The notes under the pieces were generated by a model. The model saw only the letters and a program-made list of their open reading frames with translations, was not told the DNA's origin and ran no database searches. From the NCBI RefSeq assembly GCF_009389715.1, contig NC_052392.1, positions 38,621,410 through 38,685,409 of the forward strand: 64,000 nucleotides of DNA, read 5' to 3'. The DNA comes from Phoenix dactylifera. Taxonomy: Eukaryota > Streptophyta > Magnoliopsida > Arecales > Arecaceae. Positions 37,061-49,067 of this stretch are shown here, in pieces. Both the position numbers and the translations under genes were made by a program. Position 1 is the stretch's first letter. Each line of letters opens with the position of its first letter.

Positions 37061-37339
37061 ATAGATTTAAACTTCTTCCTATTGACGAACCAACCAACTC
37101 ATGGAATCATTTGTTAACAATTCTTCAATATTTTTTCATTTAGTTGTGAATAATTGATTACCAAAATATAAAATTCATGAATAATCAAAAGTTTCTTGAT
37201 TAAACTTGTCAGTGGCTTGCAACCATCTACGCTACCAAACACCATACAACTTCTAATGAGTTTGCGCTCTTCCCCAAGCCATTTCCAGTAGAACTCGACG
37301 CGTGGGAGTGGAAGTAATAAGAAATTAAATAATAAAAGA

Positions 37340-37792
37340 TTTTTTTTTTGCATGAATATCCTATTAAATATCGAATTTTATATGAATATCCTTCCAAAAG
37401 TATTAATTACATATATATCCTCATAAAACATATGTTTTGCTATTTTGGCCATTTTTTTATCTTTGTTTTTGCATATGTACCCACGTCATATAACGTCGTT
37501 AAAAAATTAACAGTTTCAAATTAAGATAACCAACATATCCTTAATAGATAGATGTAAAAAAAAATATTTATAAAACGATCACGATGAAGGATAAAAAAGT
37601 AATTTCAAAATTTTATTCTATTTTTAATTTAAATAAATATTGTTTTTATTAACGGTGTTGAAACAACCGTTATATTACGAGCATTCATGCAAAAACAGTA
37701 TTTTATGAGGGTATGAAAATAAATATAAGTTTTAAGAGGGTATTTACACAAATTTAAATTTTTAGAAGGGTATTGATGTAAAAAAAAAACTC
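37340..37792. mobile_element. ~450-bp inverted-repeat element
   Basis: The left arm (37350-37440) reads AATATCCT and ATATATATCCTCATAAAACA. The right arm (37688-37785) reads the reverse, with TTTTATGAGGGTAT and AAGAGGGTATT, so the two arms of about 90 bases can pair with mismatches. The middle is AT-rich without a frame. It resembles a MITE or a folded repeat; ends and target duplication are not certain. Confidence 0.5.
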
Positions 37793-38757
37793 AAAAATAA
37801 AATAAAACGAAACTTATTGGGGCGGTTGCCAACAGTTAAAGAGGAGGTTAACGACCGTTGCCATAGGAAAGCTCCTAGCCATCCTTGCCACCCATTTCCC
37901 ACACAAATCCTTCAAGCTTTGGCATCTCCTAAGACTTACGTGTTTCCTTTGTTGTCCTTGCTGTCGGCCTAGTTTCTGTCTCTTTTATGATGCGTTGAAG
38001 ACTTTGCAAGTATGATGCACATGTTTTCATAGCGTAAATTATGATGAAAATAGTTTACAATTTGATGGCATCTTTATATCTAACCTAATGGTTTGGCAGT
38101 CTTTTCTGAAAACAAAAATTTGATTAGAAGAGAGAGGAATTGATTGAGATGCATCGATCATGGTTCGGGCTTATAAGATACTGCTCAGGTACAAATACAG
38201 AAACTTCTTGTATGAGAAAAGGAGAACTTTTTATTATTTGTATCTCATCGGTTTTTAGCCTTCATGGTTGATGTTCTTAAACATTAAATTATTATCTTCG
38301 GCCGCATATCTACATTTTTAAACATATTATTTTAATGGCATAGAGGTCGACAGTCTTTTTTGAAAATTAAAAAAAAAAATAATTTGGATGGTTACCTGAA
38401 CTTTCTTTTCATCATGTTGGTAATGCAAGCTATGGAATGCCCATAGATCTTGCAATCAAGAAAACAATGGAGATTGGTGCCAAAAGCTGATTAGTCTTGC
38501 AATGATAGAGAATGAAAATTCAAGAAGATCATTAGAAGAACATATCATTAGAAGAGAGATGCCTTCATATAATTGAATAGAATTATAAATCTGCAGAAAA
38601 TAGGGTCGAAAGTCGATCATACATAATTAAATGGATCAATGAATAAACTTGTGTTTACAGGAAAAAACTTTGCAGTATACTTCCTCTTCTATTTTTGTGT
38701 CCGGTGGCATGGCCTCCATATCGGAGTTCGTGTATCTGAGCCTAAATAGCACAGACA
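37793..38757. other. Intergenic, 3' side of the hydrolase gene
   Basis: AT-rich; probably includes the 3' UTR of the hydrolase (- strand). No gene was seen. Confidence 0.45.
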
Positions 38758-41700
38758 TCACATACTGGGTCTCAGTAGCTGGAAAGAGGAAGAAAGAATC
38801 CTAAAGAGCCCATCCGGGTTGTCTGCATGCACCTGAAAGGCAAAACTAGAGAGTGAGACGCATTGTTGGAGCTACCTCACGATTGCCATGCCTAGGAAAA
38901 GATAATAACATGAAGCCGAGTTCCAAGCCATTCTTAGAAGAAGAAGAAGAATAGTTTCCTATATTTTATCGGAGATAAAACAACATAGATTAGAAGATTG
39001 TAGCAGATCAGCCCATAAGATCATGGAATGTAGAAGAGCAACAGGCATATCTCAGCTTTTCAGAGAGGGGAAAAAAAAAAACTCAGTTTGCCAAAAGAAC
39101 TGCCCAAAGCTGAAATCAAGAATGTTTTTTCCGGCCGATTTAACTACAGGTAAATATCAGCTTTTCACAGAGTAAAAAGAGTTTACCAAAACGAGCTGCC
39201 CAAAGCTGAAATGAGTATGTTTTTCAGGCTAATTTGCAACCCCAATGTTCTTCATTGCATGGCCACCCACCCCAGGAGGATGACGAGAGGGTTGGAACAA
39301 TGGACATTATAACCACAAAGCCTATTTGTATCAGAAGCAAAATGCCATAAAGTAAGCTAGGTAGCATACCCAGTGTCCCGCATCTTCAAGTACATGCATC
39401 TCAACTCCAGCTCCCTCGTCTGCAGCCAACTCCTCTGCAGCATGAATCCTTTGAAGATCTTCAAGAGCCCATCTGTGCAAACTTCTTTCAGCTTTCAAGA
39501 AATTCACATGAACCCCCCGGGGCACATTCTCCACAGTTTCCCTGCGCATGTTAAAATAATGGTCAGTAGTAGAAATTTAAATTAAGATAACTTCCAATAA
39601 TCTTAATTCAAACATCATATCGCTCAAGGGGTATCACCAGAGAATTGTTTCTTCATATGACTTGTACATCTCAGCAATGCCCTTGAGGTCAAAAATCCAT
39701 GAGAAGCCTGGTGGCAATGATGAACCAGTCTGACTAACTGGCCGGAGATTTGTCACCACCCACTGAGACAAGTAAAAAAGGAGCAACCTAATTAGCCTGC
39801 CAAGCAAGCAGCTGGACCTATTTTTCCTCCTTTTTCTTTTAGTCTTTTCCCAAAATCCAACTAAGCCAAACTGCTATAACTGGTAGTCTTACTATGCACA
39901 ATATCATGTCTGATTATGAGAATTGCTACAAATGGTCAATATTCATATTGAAAGTATACCCTTGCCACATCTGTAGAAAATCCTTCTCGAACTAGAGCAT
40001 CCACCACTTCATGCTTTGATGAAACCTGCAATGAACTCAAGGTTTCAATCCAAGAGCAGCCATGAAATCAAAGCTTCAATTCAAGACCAGTAATATAATG
40101 TTAGTGAATTTTGAACCAACTTGGTAAAGCAATGAATGGTGGGATGGAGAAAGGGAAAGAGAAGAGGAAGTTAGGGAGACCATAGTAATGGTTTCAAGTT
40201 TCAACATTACTGAATCCTTTATATAGTGGGCATTTCTACAGTTAAGGAAGAAGTTTGAGGGATTATACAAAGCTCATAGATCCCATAAGATTTTTAGGAT
40301 ATTACAACTCTACTCCAGATGGGATCCAGTAACACCCCCCCCCCCCACCCCCCGGGCACCCGCCCGGGCAAAATAAAAAAATAAAAAAATAAAAAACAAA
40401 ACTCCACAAAAAAGAAGAAGAAAAAGAGAAAAGCCTTCCACCTGCAAGGGAGATTCTCATCAAACAGGTCCTACATCTTAAGACATGATCCAGTATACTG
40501 TATAATTGAATGGATCAAAAATGTTTTTCTACTAAATATCATATGATACATTAAACGCCACCAACCACTGAGTGTAGGTTTATAATGAAGAAACATTTTC
40601 TCAATAAATAAAAGCACTCAAAGATCATGATTTGACAGGAAACTCCACCATATGGTGACTGGTAATCAAAGTATAAGTTCAACCCGCCAGTATGTGGTTG
40701 CCAAGCAGTATATTTTTTTATTTTAATTCAAGTAAGAATATCTTGATGTCCTACGTAGCAAATCTGACACTTTATGTTTGCCTTGTCAAGTAAAAACTCA
40801 ATATATTTGTGAACAAGAAATGATAAATCTGTGTCACTTAACATTTTTGCATTATGGATAATAAATAGAACCAATTTACTGGGAAAAATCTTACCTGTTG
40901 TGGCATGCTACTTAGAAAAGAAATCAGTTCACCAGGATGATCTTCACCATCTCCACCAGGGCGAACTTTCCCAGGAGTAGCATCAAGAACCCAGACCTTC
41001 AAAGAAGAAAGCATTATTAAATAAAAATGTTTTTAAAACATTGAATCAAGTAACAAAGATATAGGACAGAACATATAGGGTCATGAACTATCAAATTTTA
41101 ATCTTACCCTGACAGGTCGAGCAAGAGGTTTTGCAGCTTGTTCTACCATGCTTAAGGCAACTGAGCAGCATATGTTACAAATGCACAACAGAATGATTTA
41201 GTGCAAAATAATCTTATTTTCCATAGAACTTGCAAATGAAAGTACCTTTGCCACCAAAACTGTGACCAACTAAGACTCGAGGGGTTACTCTGAGTTGTGC
41301 CACCTGTTTCAGGCAAAACATGTCAGTTAAATCCATTGTAATAACAAAGAAAGAATGAGATAACAACCTGCAATAACTCTTAAAATCATAAAATAATAAG
41401 AAATAATGGTGATTAAACTAAGGTCGATGCACAGAAACAATAATATGCATAGAAAATTAACAACCTCCAATAACTCTTAAAATAATTTTCTATATCCATG
41501 TCATTCTTAGGATGATTCTTTATCCTCGTACATAACCCAAACATCGATTTTAAGTCAGACAAATAGACTAAGGTCTAAAGCCAAATAGATAAAAGTATAT
41601 GCTCGCAACTTGAACTAGCTAAATAATTCATTCAATATTAATATCTCTGCATAGGGTTGCAAGTATGTGCCTTCATTAGATATGCAAAAGATTTCCTAGG

Positions 41701-44700
41701 TGGGTTCTCATAAAGTTTGTCATTTCAAAATTGAGTACTAAATATGTTATTCTGAAGAAAGATAACAGGAGTGTAGAGTGCATGCAAAACCTTTACAAGT
41801 AAAGATCAAGAGGGTTCTCATAAATTTTGCGACTTCAAATATGAGTATTAAATATGTTATTGTGAAGCATTAGATAAGAGGAGAGTAAACTACACGTGAA
41901 ACATTTACAAGATCAAGAAATACGCACGAGCTTTAGAACATCAAGAGCAGCTGAAGCAACAGTATGCGGTCCATGCTTCTTAATTGATGCTGAATCACCA
42001 TGACAACGCAAATCAACCAAAAGAAACTGCACTAGCCATAGTGGACAACAAAATTGGTGAACAAGTATAACAATAATCATTATAAGGATGCACAGTAATA
42101 TCCAAATTTTAAATGTGGGACCATTTGCTAAGCAAAAATATATGTATGCTGCTCAAGTAAAAGCATGACCAAACATGAAAAGTGAACTAAGCATTAGGTG
42201 GTAGAGAAGAACAAAACTTGCTTTGTCCATGCTTCGCTACCACGAAATGCAAGTCTGTGATTGGTGATCACACAAGGTTCTCCCATAATTCAAGAACTGG
42301 AAGGAGCAGTTATAGGACTGGAAAGGAACATAGAAATGCATAGATAGGAGAAATAACAACTAGCCAAAGCAGTGTTCAGGGCAAGTGGAGACAAAGATGT
42401 GCAGAAATGGAAAGAAAGAGGTGTGACGAAGTGATAAGTGACAAAGAGGTCTCCTTAGGTAGTAGGTAAAATACCTGCCACGTGGGAAATTCTTGAGCCA
42501 ATCTCCTTGCAAAAGATCCTGAGAAAATTTGAGCCATCACTGACATGCATCTAGAAGAAAATTCAAAAATATACTGAACATACATAAATTAGAACCACAA
42601 CTACATTTGTGTTTATGTAAGTACTTGAAGATATTCAATAATGATGTTTCACATATGTATAACTTTTCAATAACCAGATCAGAACATTCCCAATTGAGAA
42701 AATTGAGAAAATGTATTAGTTCTCCAAGCAGATGGTCTATACCCAAAATTTGGAGACTCTTCACGCATAACAGTTTGTAAATCAATGAAATGGAAATGAC
42801 TTCTCATAAACAAGGGGACTAGATATATTAATAAGCAATAACATTGCAAGGGTGGATTAAATTTTAAAGAACCAGCATTTTTGCATTAACCATAGCCAAC
42901 CCACTGTGTGGTGGAAGTGTTTGATGCATCAAAAACATGTAGCCTGCTAATGGTAGAAAGATATGTAAAGATAATGAGGAGCATCCTACGGATCCTTTAA
43001 AATTGAAAATAAGGAAAAAAAAGTCTGCAAATAATTTCTTAAAATTTGGTAACAAGAGGCATTGGCATTTTTCTTTTCCATTAAGAGTGCAAAAAAGTAA
43101 GAATTGAGGAAATACATACATAAGTTGCCAGACCAAAGATTTTTTAAATAGGGAAATGTTATCCCCATTAAAAGGGCCAATCACCTGGTGCAAAAGACTA
43201 ATGCCAACATTGCACAAAATACAAATCAGTAACATGACAGCCAATATTTACAAATATACAAACTGACTAAGGCTAAGTAACTCAGAATAGTTGAGTTGGA
43301 GACTTGAACCAAATATTAGTATCAAAAGTAATCAGCATTTCTTCAATGAATAGTGAGATCTGTTCTGTTAAGCAGGGCCATTTTCACATGTTAGGTTCTG
43401 GAATCCACTCATTGTAATGAAATCTTGCATGAAATACATTAAAACATGCAGCAGAAGCTTTCAGTACTAACAATATGAATAGGAAAAGACCTCGACCACA
43501 AAACAGTACCAATCTTTGGTGAGCAGCCATATTTGTTCATTGCTTTAAACTATAAAATTCAGTCAAAGATTAATCTTCTTAATTCAAATGTGCAAATTTA
43601 TCCAAGAATATCTGACAAGTAAAATTGAATGAGGGTGATAAATTTATGCAAGCATGATAGAATTATAATCTTGGGAGGAACCACAGCATTAAGGAAACAT
43701 CAGGACATTAAAAGTACAAGTAGTTTACTAACCCCAATTCTTCCTGCCACCAAGAATTCCATGCAGGAGAACAGCAGTAGGCGGATCAGGCACTGACTTG
43801 TCCATAAAAGAATTCCACTCAACCTGTTCCAAAAAAAATAAGAAAAGATTAGTATATGAAATTTATACAGGCCCCACAGATTATGCTTGACCAGAAGTTT
43901 AATACATAAGAGACCCATTAAGCTTTAATCAAAAAACAACTGGAAGACGGTGGTGATTATTTGGCGATCATCCTTGCTGCATGCTATGGCATATGCGAGT
44001 AATTACTCACTAGTTATTTGGTAATCCATCTAGTATGGAATTCCCACAAGGCACACTCTACTCTTAGGTGTAACTTGAACTGTAAGTGACATGTAAATTC
44101 ATCAACTGAATCGACATAATAAACATGATAAGAATTTTAGAATCTGAGATAAACATCATTTTATCAAATTTATAAGCCATGATGCATCCTCTGACCATTT
44201 GAATAATGAGGTTTCTACTGTGTTAAGGAAACATGATATAAACGCAGTTTTTCCCCCCCCAAAACATCCACAAATCAGTCTACTTATACTGTCTTCTAGC
44301 ACGTACCTCTTTGCAAGAGAAAAATTTATTATGGATGATGGAATAGCATGAGTATATCCTTTTTCCAATAAATGTCAAGAAAACATTACGCATTGCTTCT
44401 ACAGAAATCGCTATTCTGGTGAAAAATGGTCTAATAATCCACAAGAAAAGGCTAAAAGATAAATATTAAAAATCGTTGGCATTAAATTACCCTGCTTATG
44501 TAATATGTTCTGAATTTGCAGAAAATTTGACCGGTCATAAATGTCACATTACTCTAATTTCAATCTCCACTGATTATGACTACAAGTGAAAAGTGTCAAT
44601 TACCGATCGAATAGAAACAGCTGAATTATTATATCTAAACAGTATGACAAACAAATAACATTTACAAGAAAATTCAAATACTCATGAAGTCAACAAGCAA

Positions 44701-47681
44701 CCAAAAAGGTGAAGGGAGGTGGATTTGACATTGAACTTACAAGGCTTCCTTGAACCAGATCATAAGCCTGCAAAAGATAAAGAGCTAAATTTAATTTAGT
44801 AAGAACTAAGACATCAAAACTCTAAATTTTTGAAAAGACATCATTGTATATAATCCTTCAATCAACTCTTCTAAAAGTCAAATTAATCTTTGCATATTTT
44901 AACATTTTAGTAGTTATTATCCAAGTTATTTCATCCTTGGTATGTCCAACAATAAAGTTACAAATTACCAGCACTCCGCTAGATTTGGCGACATCTGGAT
45001 GCTGAACAATTTTCTGGCCTAGTAAAGCCATACGAGTGCTAAATCTTTGATGGGATTCCAAAGGTTTCATCCTGGAACTGTTTGCAAATAACCGGCCAAC
45101 ATGGTATGCCTCATCCTAAAACCAACCACAGAAATGAATGTAAACAGAACAGAATTTCCTCATAACAGGTTTCTATAATAAATGGAGAAGAGAGAGGCAA
45201 CTGCCATATAATCACCTCTGTTTTCAGAAAGAAGACAGTGCCTAACATCAAAAAAAAAATCGACACAATCAACGGCAGCCAGATTATTATTTGCAAGGAT
45301 ATTAGGCTCATTCCACTGAAAGGACCACTCAGATCACTGACCAAGCATTTACTTGCAGGTATAATTGAACTGTCAAAGTTGCAACAGCATGATAGGTTTT
45401 ACCTTTCTGAGACAGAAATATCATAATTTACCCATTCTTTCAAAAGGCCCAAAGACAAAATCTGAAAGGGTGGATGCTGCACCTTCAACACAGGTGTAAA
45501 CAGGCAAATTATCACGGCACAGAGTTGCTATTCTTCATTATTTAAAATTAAACTAATACTTTTTTCTATTTTAAAAAAGAAACACTTAACCATTGAGTTG
45601 TCATGGTCACTGACAATCTAACTCATTTCCACCAGTAATCCGATCCATTTGCATCCCTAAACAAGTTTAGTAATTTTCTTTAAGGAAGTTATCATATAAG
45701 TGGATTTCAGGTGTACCCTAAACATGCACCTATGAAACAAGACTACAACCTTAGCCACATCTCAGTTGTAGTTACTAGTAGAAGAATGATTTGTTTACAT
45801 TCTTTTATACTAATCGTAAACTTCAATCTTATAAAGTTTCAGGCAAACCCAGTCAGTGGGGCATATCCAAAATTTCCCCCCAAAATCCTCCAGCTCAAAA
45901 ACCGCAGAGTTCCACTTGGAAACAAGTCAGAACACCAAGATACCAACATAGTCCAATTATGTAGCAAGGCATGTTCAATTCAGAGTAATGGATGCAAGAA
46001 TGATTGAAGTGCACAAACATGTAAATCCTCCATGATGAGTTTTCAGAATGTGTTGCAAAAGCCTTATTAAGGGAAATCAAGCTAGGGATGAGCAAGCCTC
46101 AAGTATTAATAGCACTATAGTACTGCACCAAAAACCTTTTTTAAAAAAGAAAACTATCACTGTAAAGTATACCTTGCTCCGTTATGTTATTATAATGTGA
46201 GTAATGGGCTGAACTTTTACTTGAAACTGAAACTGAAATGCTTCATTTTCACTCAACCAATCCAAAACTAGGGTCAGTTTTGGACTTTAGACTGAAACAA
46301 ACTAATTAGGCCAACTGCATCATATAACAGAGCAAGTTTATCAATAATTCCAATTCCATCTCTCATGATACAAACTAGATAGAGCCAGTGTCTCTCGCTT
46401 TTTCAAGCCATGTGTGCTGTCCATAGAAGATACTGAATGAGAATTAATAGCTTACTGTTACTGGTTACGGAGCCAAATGACCAAATAAGCTACATCCCAC
46501 TTGACACATGGATCTTGGGTAGACTCAACCTGATCCACCTTGTGTGAACATAAAATTGTAAGTTCATATTAGAACGACTGGCTAACTGATTGTAGTTTAA
46601 AGTTCTGTATGCATTTAAGTCTCATAGTAATCCTCCTAAAGGCCCCTCACTTCACCTGCTTTCTATATGGGCTTTGCAATTTAGCACAAGTCCTTCCAAG
46701 CAGACCTAGCCATGAGTATTGCAGAACCAGAAAAGATCAGCAGTTGTCCATAGAGTGCATGCTGACTGTAGATAAATGCGCGCAAGCATGTTTATACCAT
46801 ATCAAAGCCTAAGTTGTTGAAGTTCAGCAACATGCAAACTTGCGATAGTCAAAGAAAACAGTAGTTTTGGTAAATAACCTCGGCATTATGTGCTGCTTAC
46901 AGCTATCACTAATTAAGATAGACTAAAGCTTGTTTCAACCCAACTACCACCTAAGTTTTAGGTTAAGATAATATGTTCCTCCCATGAACTTTAGCTCATA
47001 TTATTGATTATTGGAGCAGTAGTTGAGCTACAAAGCTCTATAAGCACACATGACTGAATTGGCTTCTACCAAAACAGGGGACTAAACTGTGAAATAACCA
47101 AAATCCCCCTCTCATCAAGAGCTATTATTCACAAACTTGTAAGAAAATTTTTGCTATTTCACCAACATCAAGCTTCCAGATTCCTTTTCTATAAATTCAA
47201 ACTTATTAATTAATCAAATTCACAACAACTGCTAAATTATAAGCACGCTCATTATTATGATCTTAACTGCAGTTATTGCATTTAAATTTAGGATCATCCA
47301 CGCTAATAACCAGCAGATTTTTGCAAAGCATTCGTCAATGTAAATTAAGAGGAAAAAGGGAAAAGGCACCAATTTTGTAACTAAAATTCGAATCCGATTC
47401 CGAGATAAAAGTTTACCACACCTGCAATCCGATTTCCTCTCGCCAAAAAACAAAGCAAAATTGTTTTTTTCTCTTCGTAAATGAGCAAAGAACATAGGAT
47501 TGTATTTAAAAAAGAAAGCAACTTCAAGATCCGATCGAACCTTTGAAGACCTCAAAATCCGAAGCGTCACCCTTCGATCGATAGAGGCAGCAGCGAAGAT
47601 CCCCATCCCCTTTCCTCCACCACCAGCCACCCACCTCGGCTCGCATCCGCACATCACCCCAAGATTCGAAACCCCCGCCAT
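38758..47681 (-). CDS. ABHD11/YbfF-like alpha/beta hydrolase (At4g10030-like)
   Basis: Thirteen exons (coding order): 47681-47541, 45115-44969, 44767-44741, 43823-43733, 42518-42475, 42026-41928, 41303-41246, 41160-41108, 40996-40895, 40025-39960, 39762-39638, 39541-39370, 38832-38758. They give 399 aa, all in frame. The hydrolase core starts with VLLHGILGGRKNWG (123-136). The nucleophile Ser198 lies in VLVGHSFGGK, acid Asp225 in VWVLDATPG, and base His374 in VLEDAGHW, a complete triad. The last exon encodes VHADNPDGLFRILSSSF. The core matches remembered At4g10030 closely. The first 96 residues (exons 1-2) are poorly conserved and may be an organelle targeting/leader region; the exon 1-2 join is the least certain. 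The substrate is unknown; the family includes lipid and acyl-CoA-type esterases. Confidence 0.88.
44741..44767 (-). other. 27-nt microexon of the hydrolase gene
   Basis: This encodes only AYDLVQGSL, between GCAG and GTAAG splice signals. The peptide is a recognised conserved block of the family, directly before the first core strand, so the exon is real although easily missed by gene finders. Confidence 0.85.
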
Positions 47682-48517
47682 TTCGATCGAAGGACTAATG
47701 CTGCGCTCCCGTAGAGGAAATCAGGTTTCGAAATTGTAGAAATTAGGGTTTCTCCGCCTCTCCGATCGTTTTCGTGGAGGAGGGCGGAGAAGCCGAAGTC
47801 GGCGACGCGAGCGTCCCCGACCACGTGGCGCGGCGGCGTTACAGGCAGACCGCGTGCGCCGTTAAGACAGTGGGCCGGGTTGACCCATGATCCGGACCGA
47901 TCCCTTTCCGGATTTGATTCCTAAAATTAGATCTGTCCTATTTTTCATGTTAAATCTAAATTTTCTAAATTCCGACCTAATCCAATCCGAACCTAATAAA
48001 CTATCAAAGTGCTGGCCCAGCCGCCCAGCTTAGTGCTTAAGGCTCCGGCCCAGAGTGCTTAAGAAGTTTGTTTTTTTTTAAAGATGTAAAGGAAGACAAA
48101 AAGAAGTCATCCGATTTTTATTGAAGATTAGAGTACTTAAGAAGTTGAGAATCTCTCGTCTATATGACTCTAACTCCCTTCTATTCCATCGGTTTCATAT
48201 TTTGATTTTCTGCTGAACTTCATCTCTTGCTGTCTTCCATCCAGCTAATCATATTTTCAGTACCATTATTATGTTTTCTACATATTGCTACTTCTTCTTA
48301 TTACATATTTTGTGCATATTTAGTAGATTTTTTATTTTTAATTATCAAAAGTAGAGTATAAATCTTCAAAGAAAACAAAAAAGAAAAAAAAAAATCCCTT
48401 TCACCTTCCTTTTCAAAATAAATTTCTCAAATCTCACATCCCTTTCTAGTCCTCCCAGCTCCATCTACATATAAGATGCTTGCTTGGGTGTGGGAAGGAG
48501 AAACCTTGAAGAACTTA
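47682..48517. other. Divergent promoter region, hydrolase side
   Basis: The first ~190 bases are CG-rich and likely hold the leader/promoter of the hydrolase (- strand). At 47875-48000 lies a weak copy of GGGTTGACCC/GGATCCGA-type repeat words. The rest is AT-rich. Confidence 0.45.
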
Positions 48518-48998
48518 CGGCTCGTTTGGTTCGCGGAAAGTATTTTCCCTCCTAGGAATATGATTCCTGGGAATCAGATTCCTAGGAAGAGGATACCTAG
48601 GAAAGTATTTTTGGCATGTTTGGTTAACCATGGGAAAGTGACAAATTTCCAAAGTGCTTATGTTTGGTTGACCATCCACTTTCCTAGGAAAGTTATGTAT
48701 AATTCCTATTATGCCCTTAATAAAAATTAGGTCTTTAATGCCTCTTTAATGCTTCTTTAATGCTGAAGGGTTTTTTTGGGAAAAAATAAAAAAGGAGTGA
48801 TTCCCACCTCATGGGAAAGTAACTTTCCCATGTTTCTCATGGGAAAGACTTTCCCATGAAATGTGGGAATCATATTCCCATGGGAATACAACTTTCCCAT
48901 CTCTCTCCTTTGAAAACTCCAACCAAACAAGAGGCATTTCATTACTTTTCCGTTGACCACACTTTCCCCCCTCCTTTTTCTGCGAACCAAACGAGCCC
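48518..48998. mobile_element. 481-bp Tourist-like MITE
   Basis: Terminal inverted repeats: the left is CGGCTCGTTTGGTTCGCGGA and the reverse of the right end is GGGCTCGTTTGGTTCGCAGA. They are bordered by TTA (48515-48517) and TTA (48999-49001), the target duplication of the PIF/Harbinger-Tourist class. Inside, short palindromic words repeat (CCTAGGAAT, CATGGGAAAGT, ACTTTCCCATG). It ends 69 bases before the PPR start codon. Confidence 0.75.
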
Positions 48999-49067
48999 TT
49001 AAGGATTTTGGCTGCAATATAAGCAAGTCTAATATGAAAGTTGGGAGCACCAAGCACCCAAACTTTG

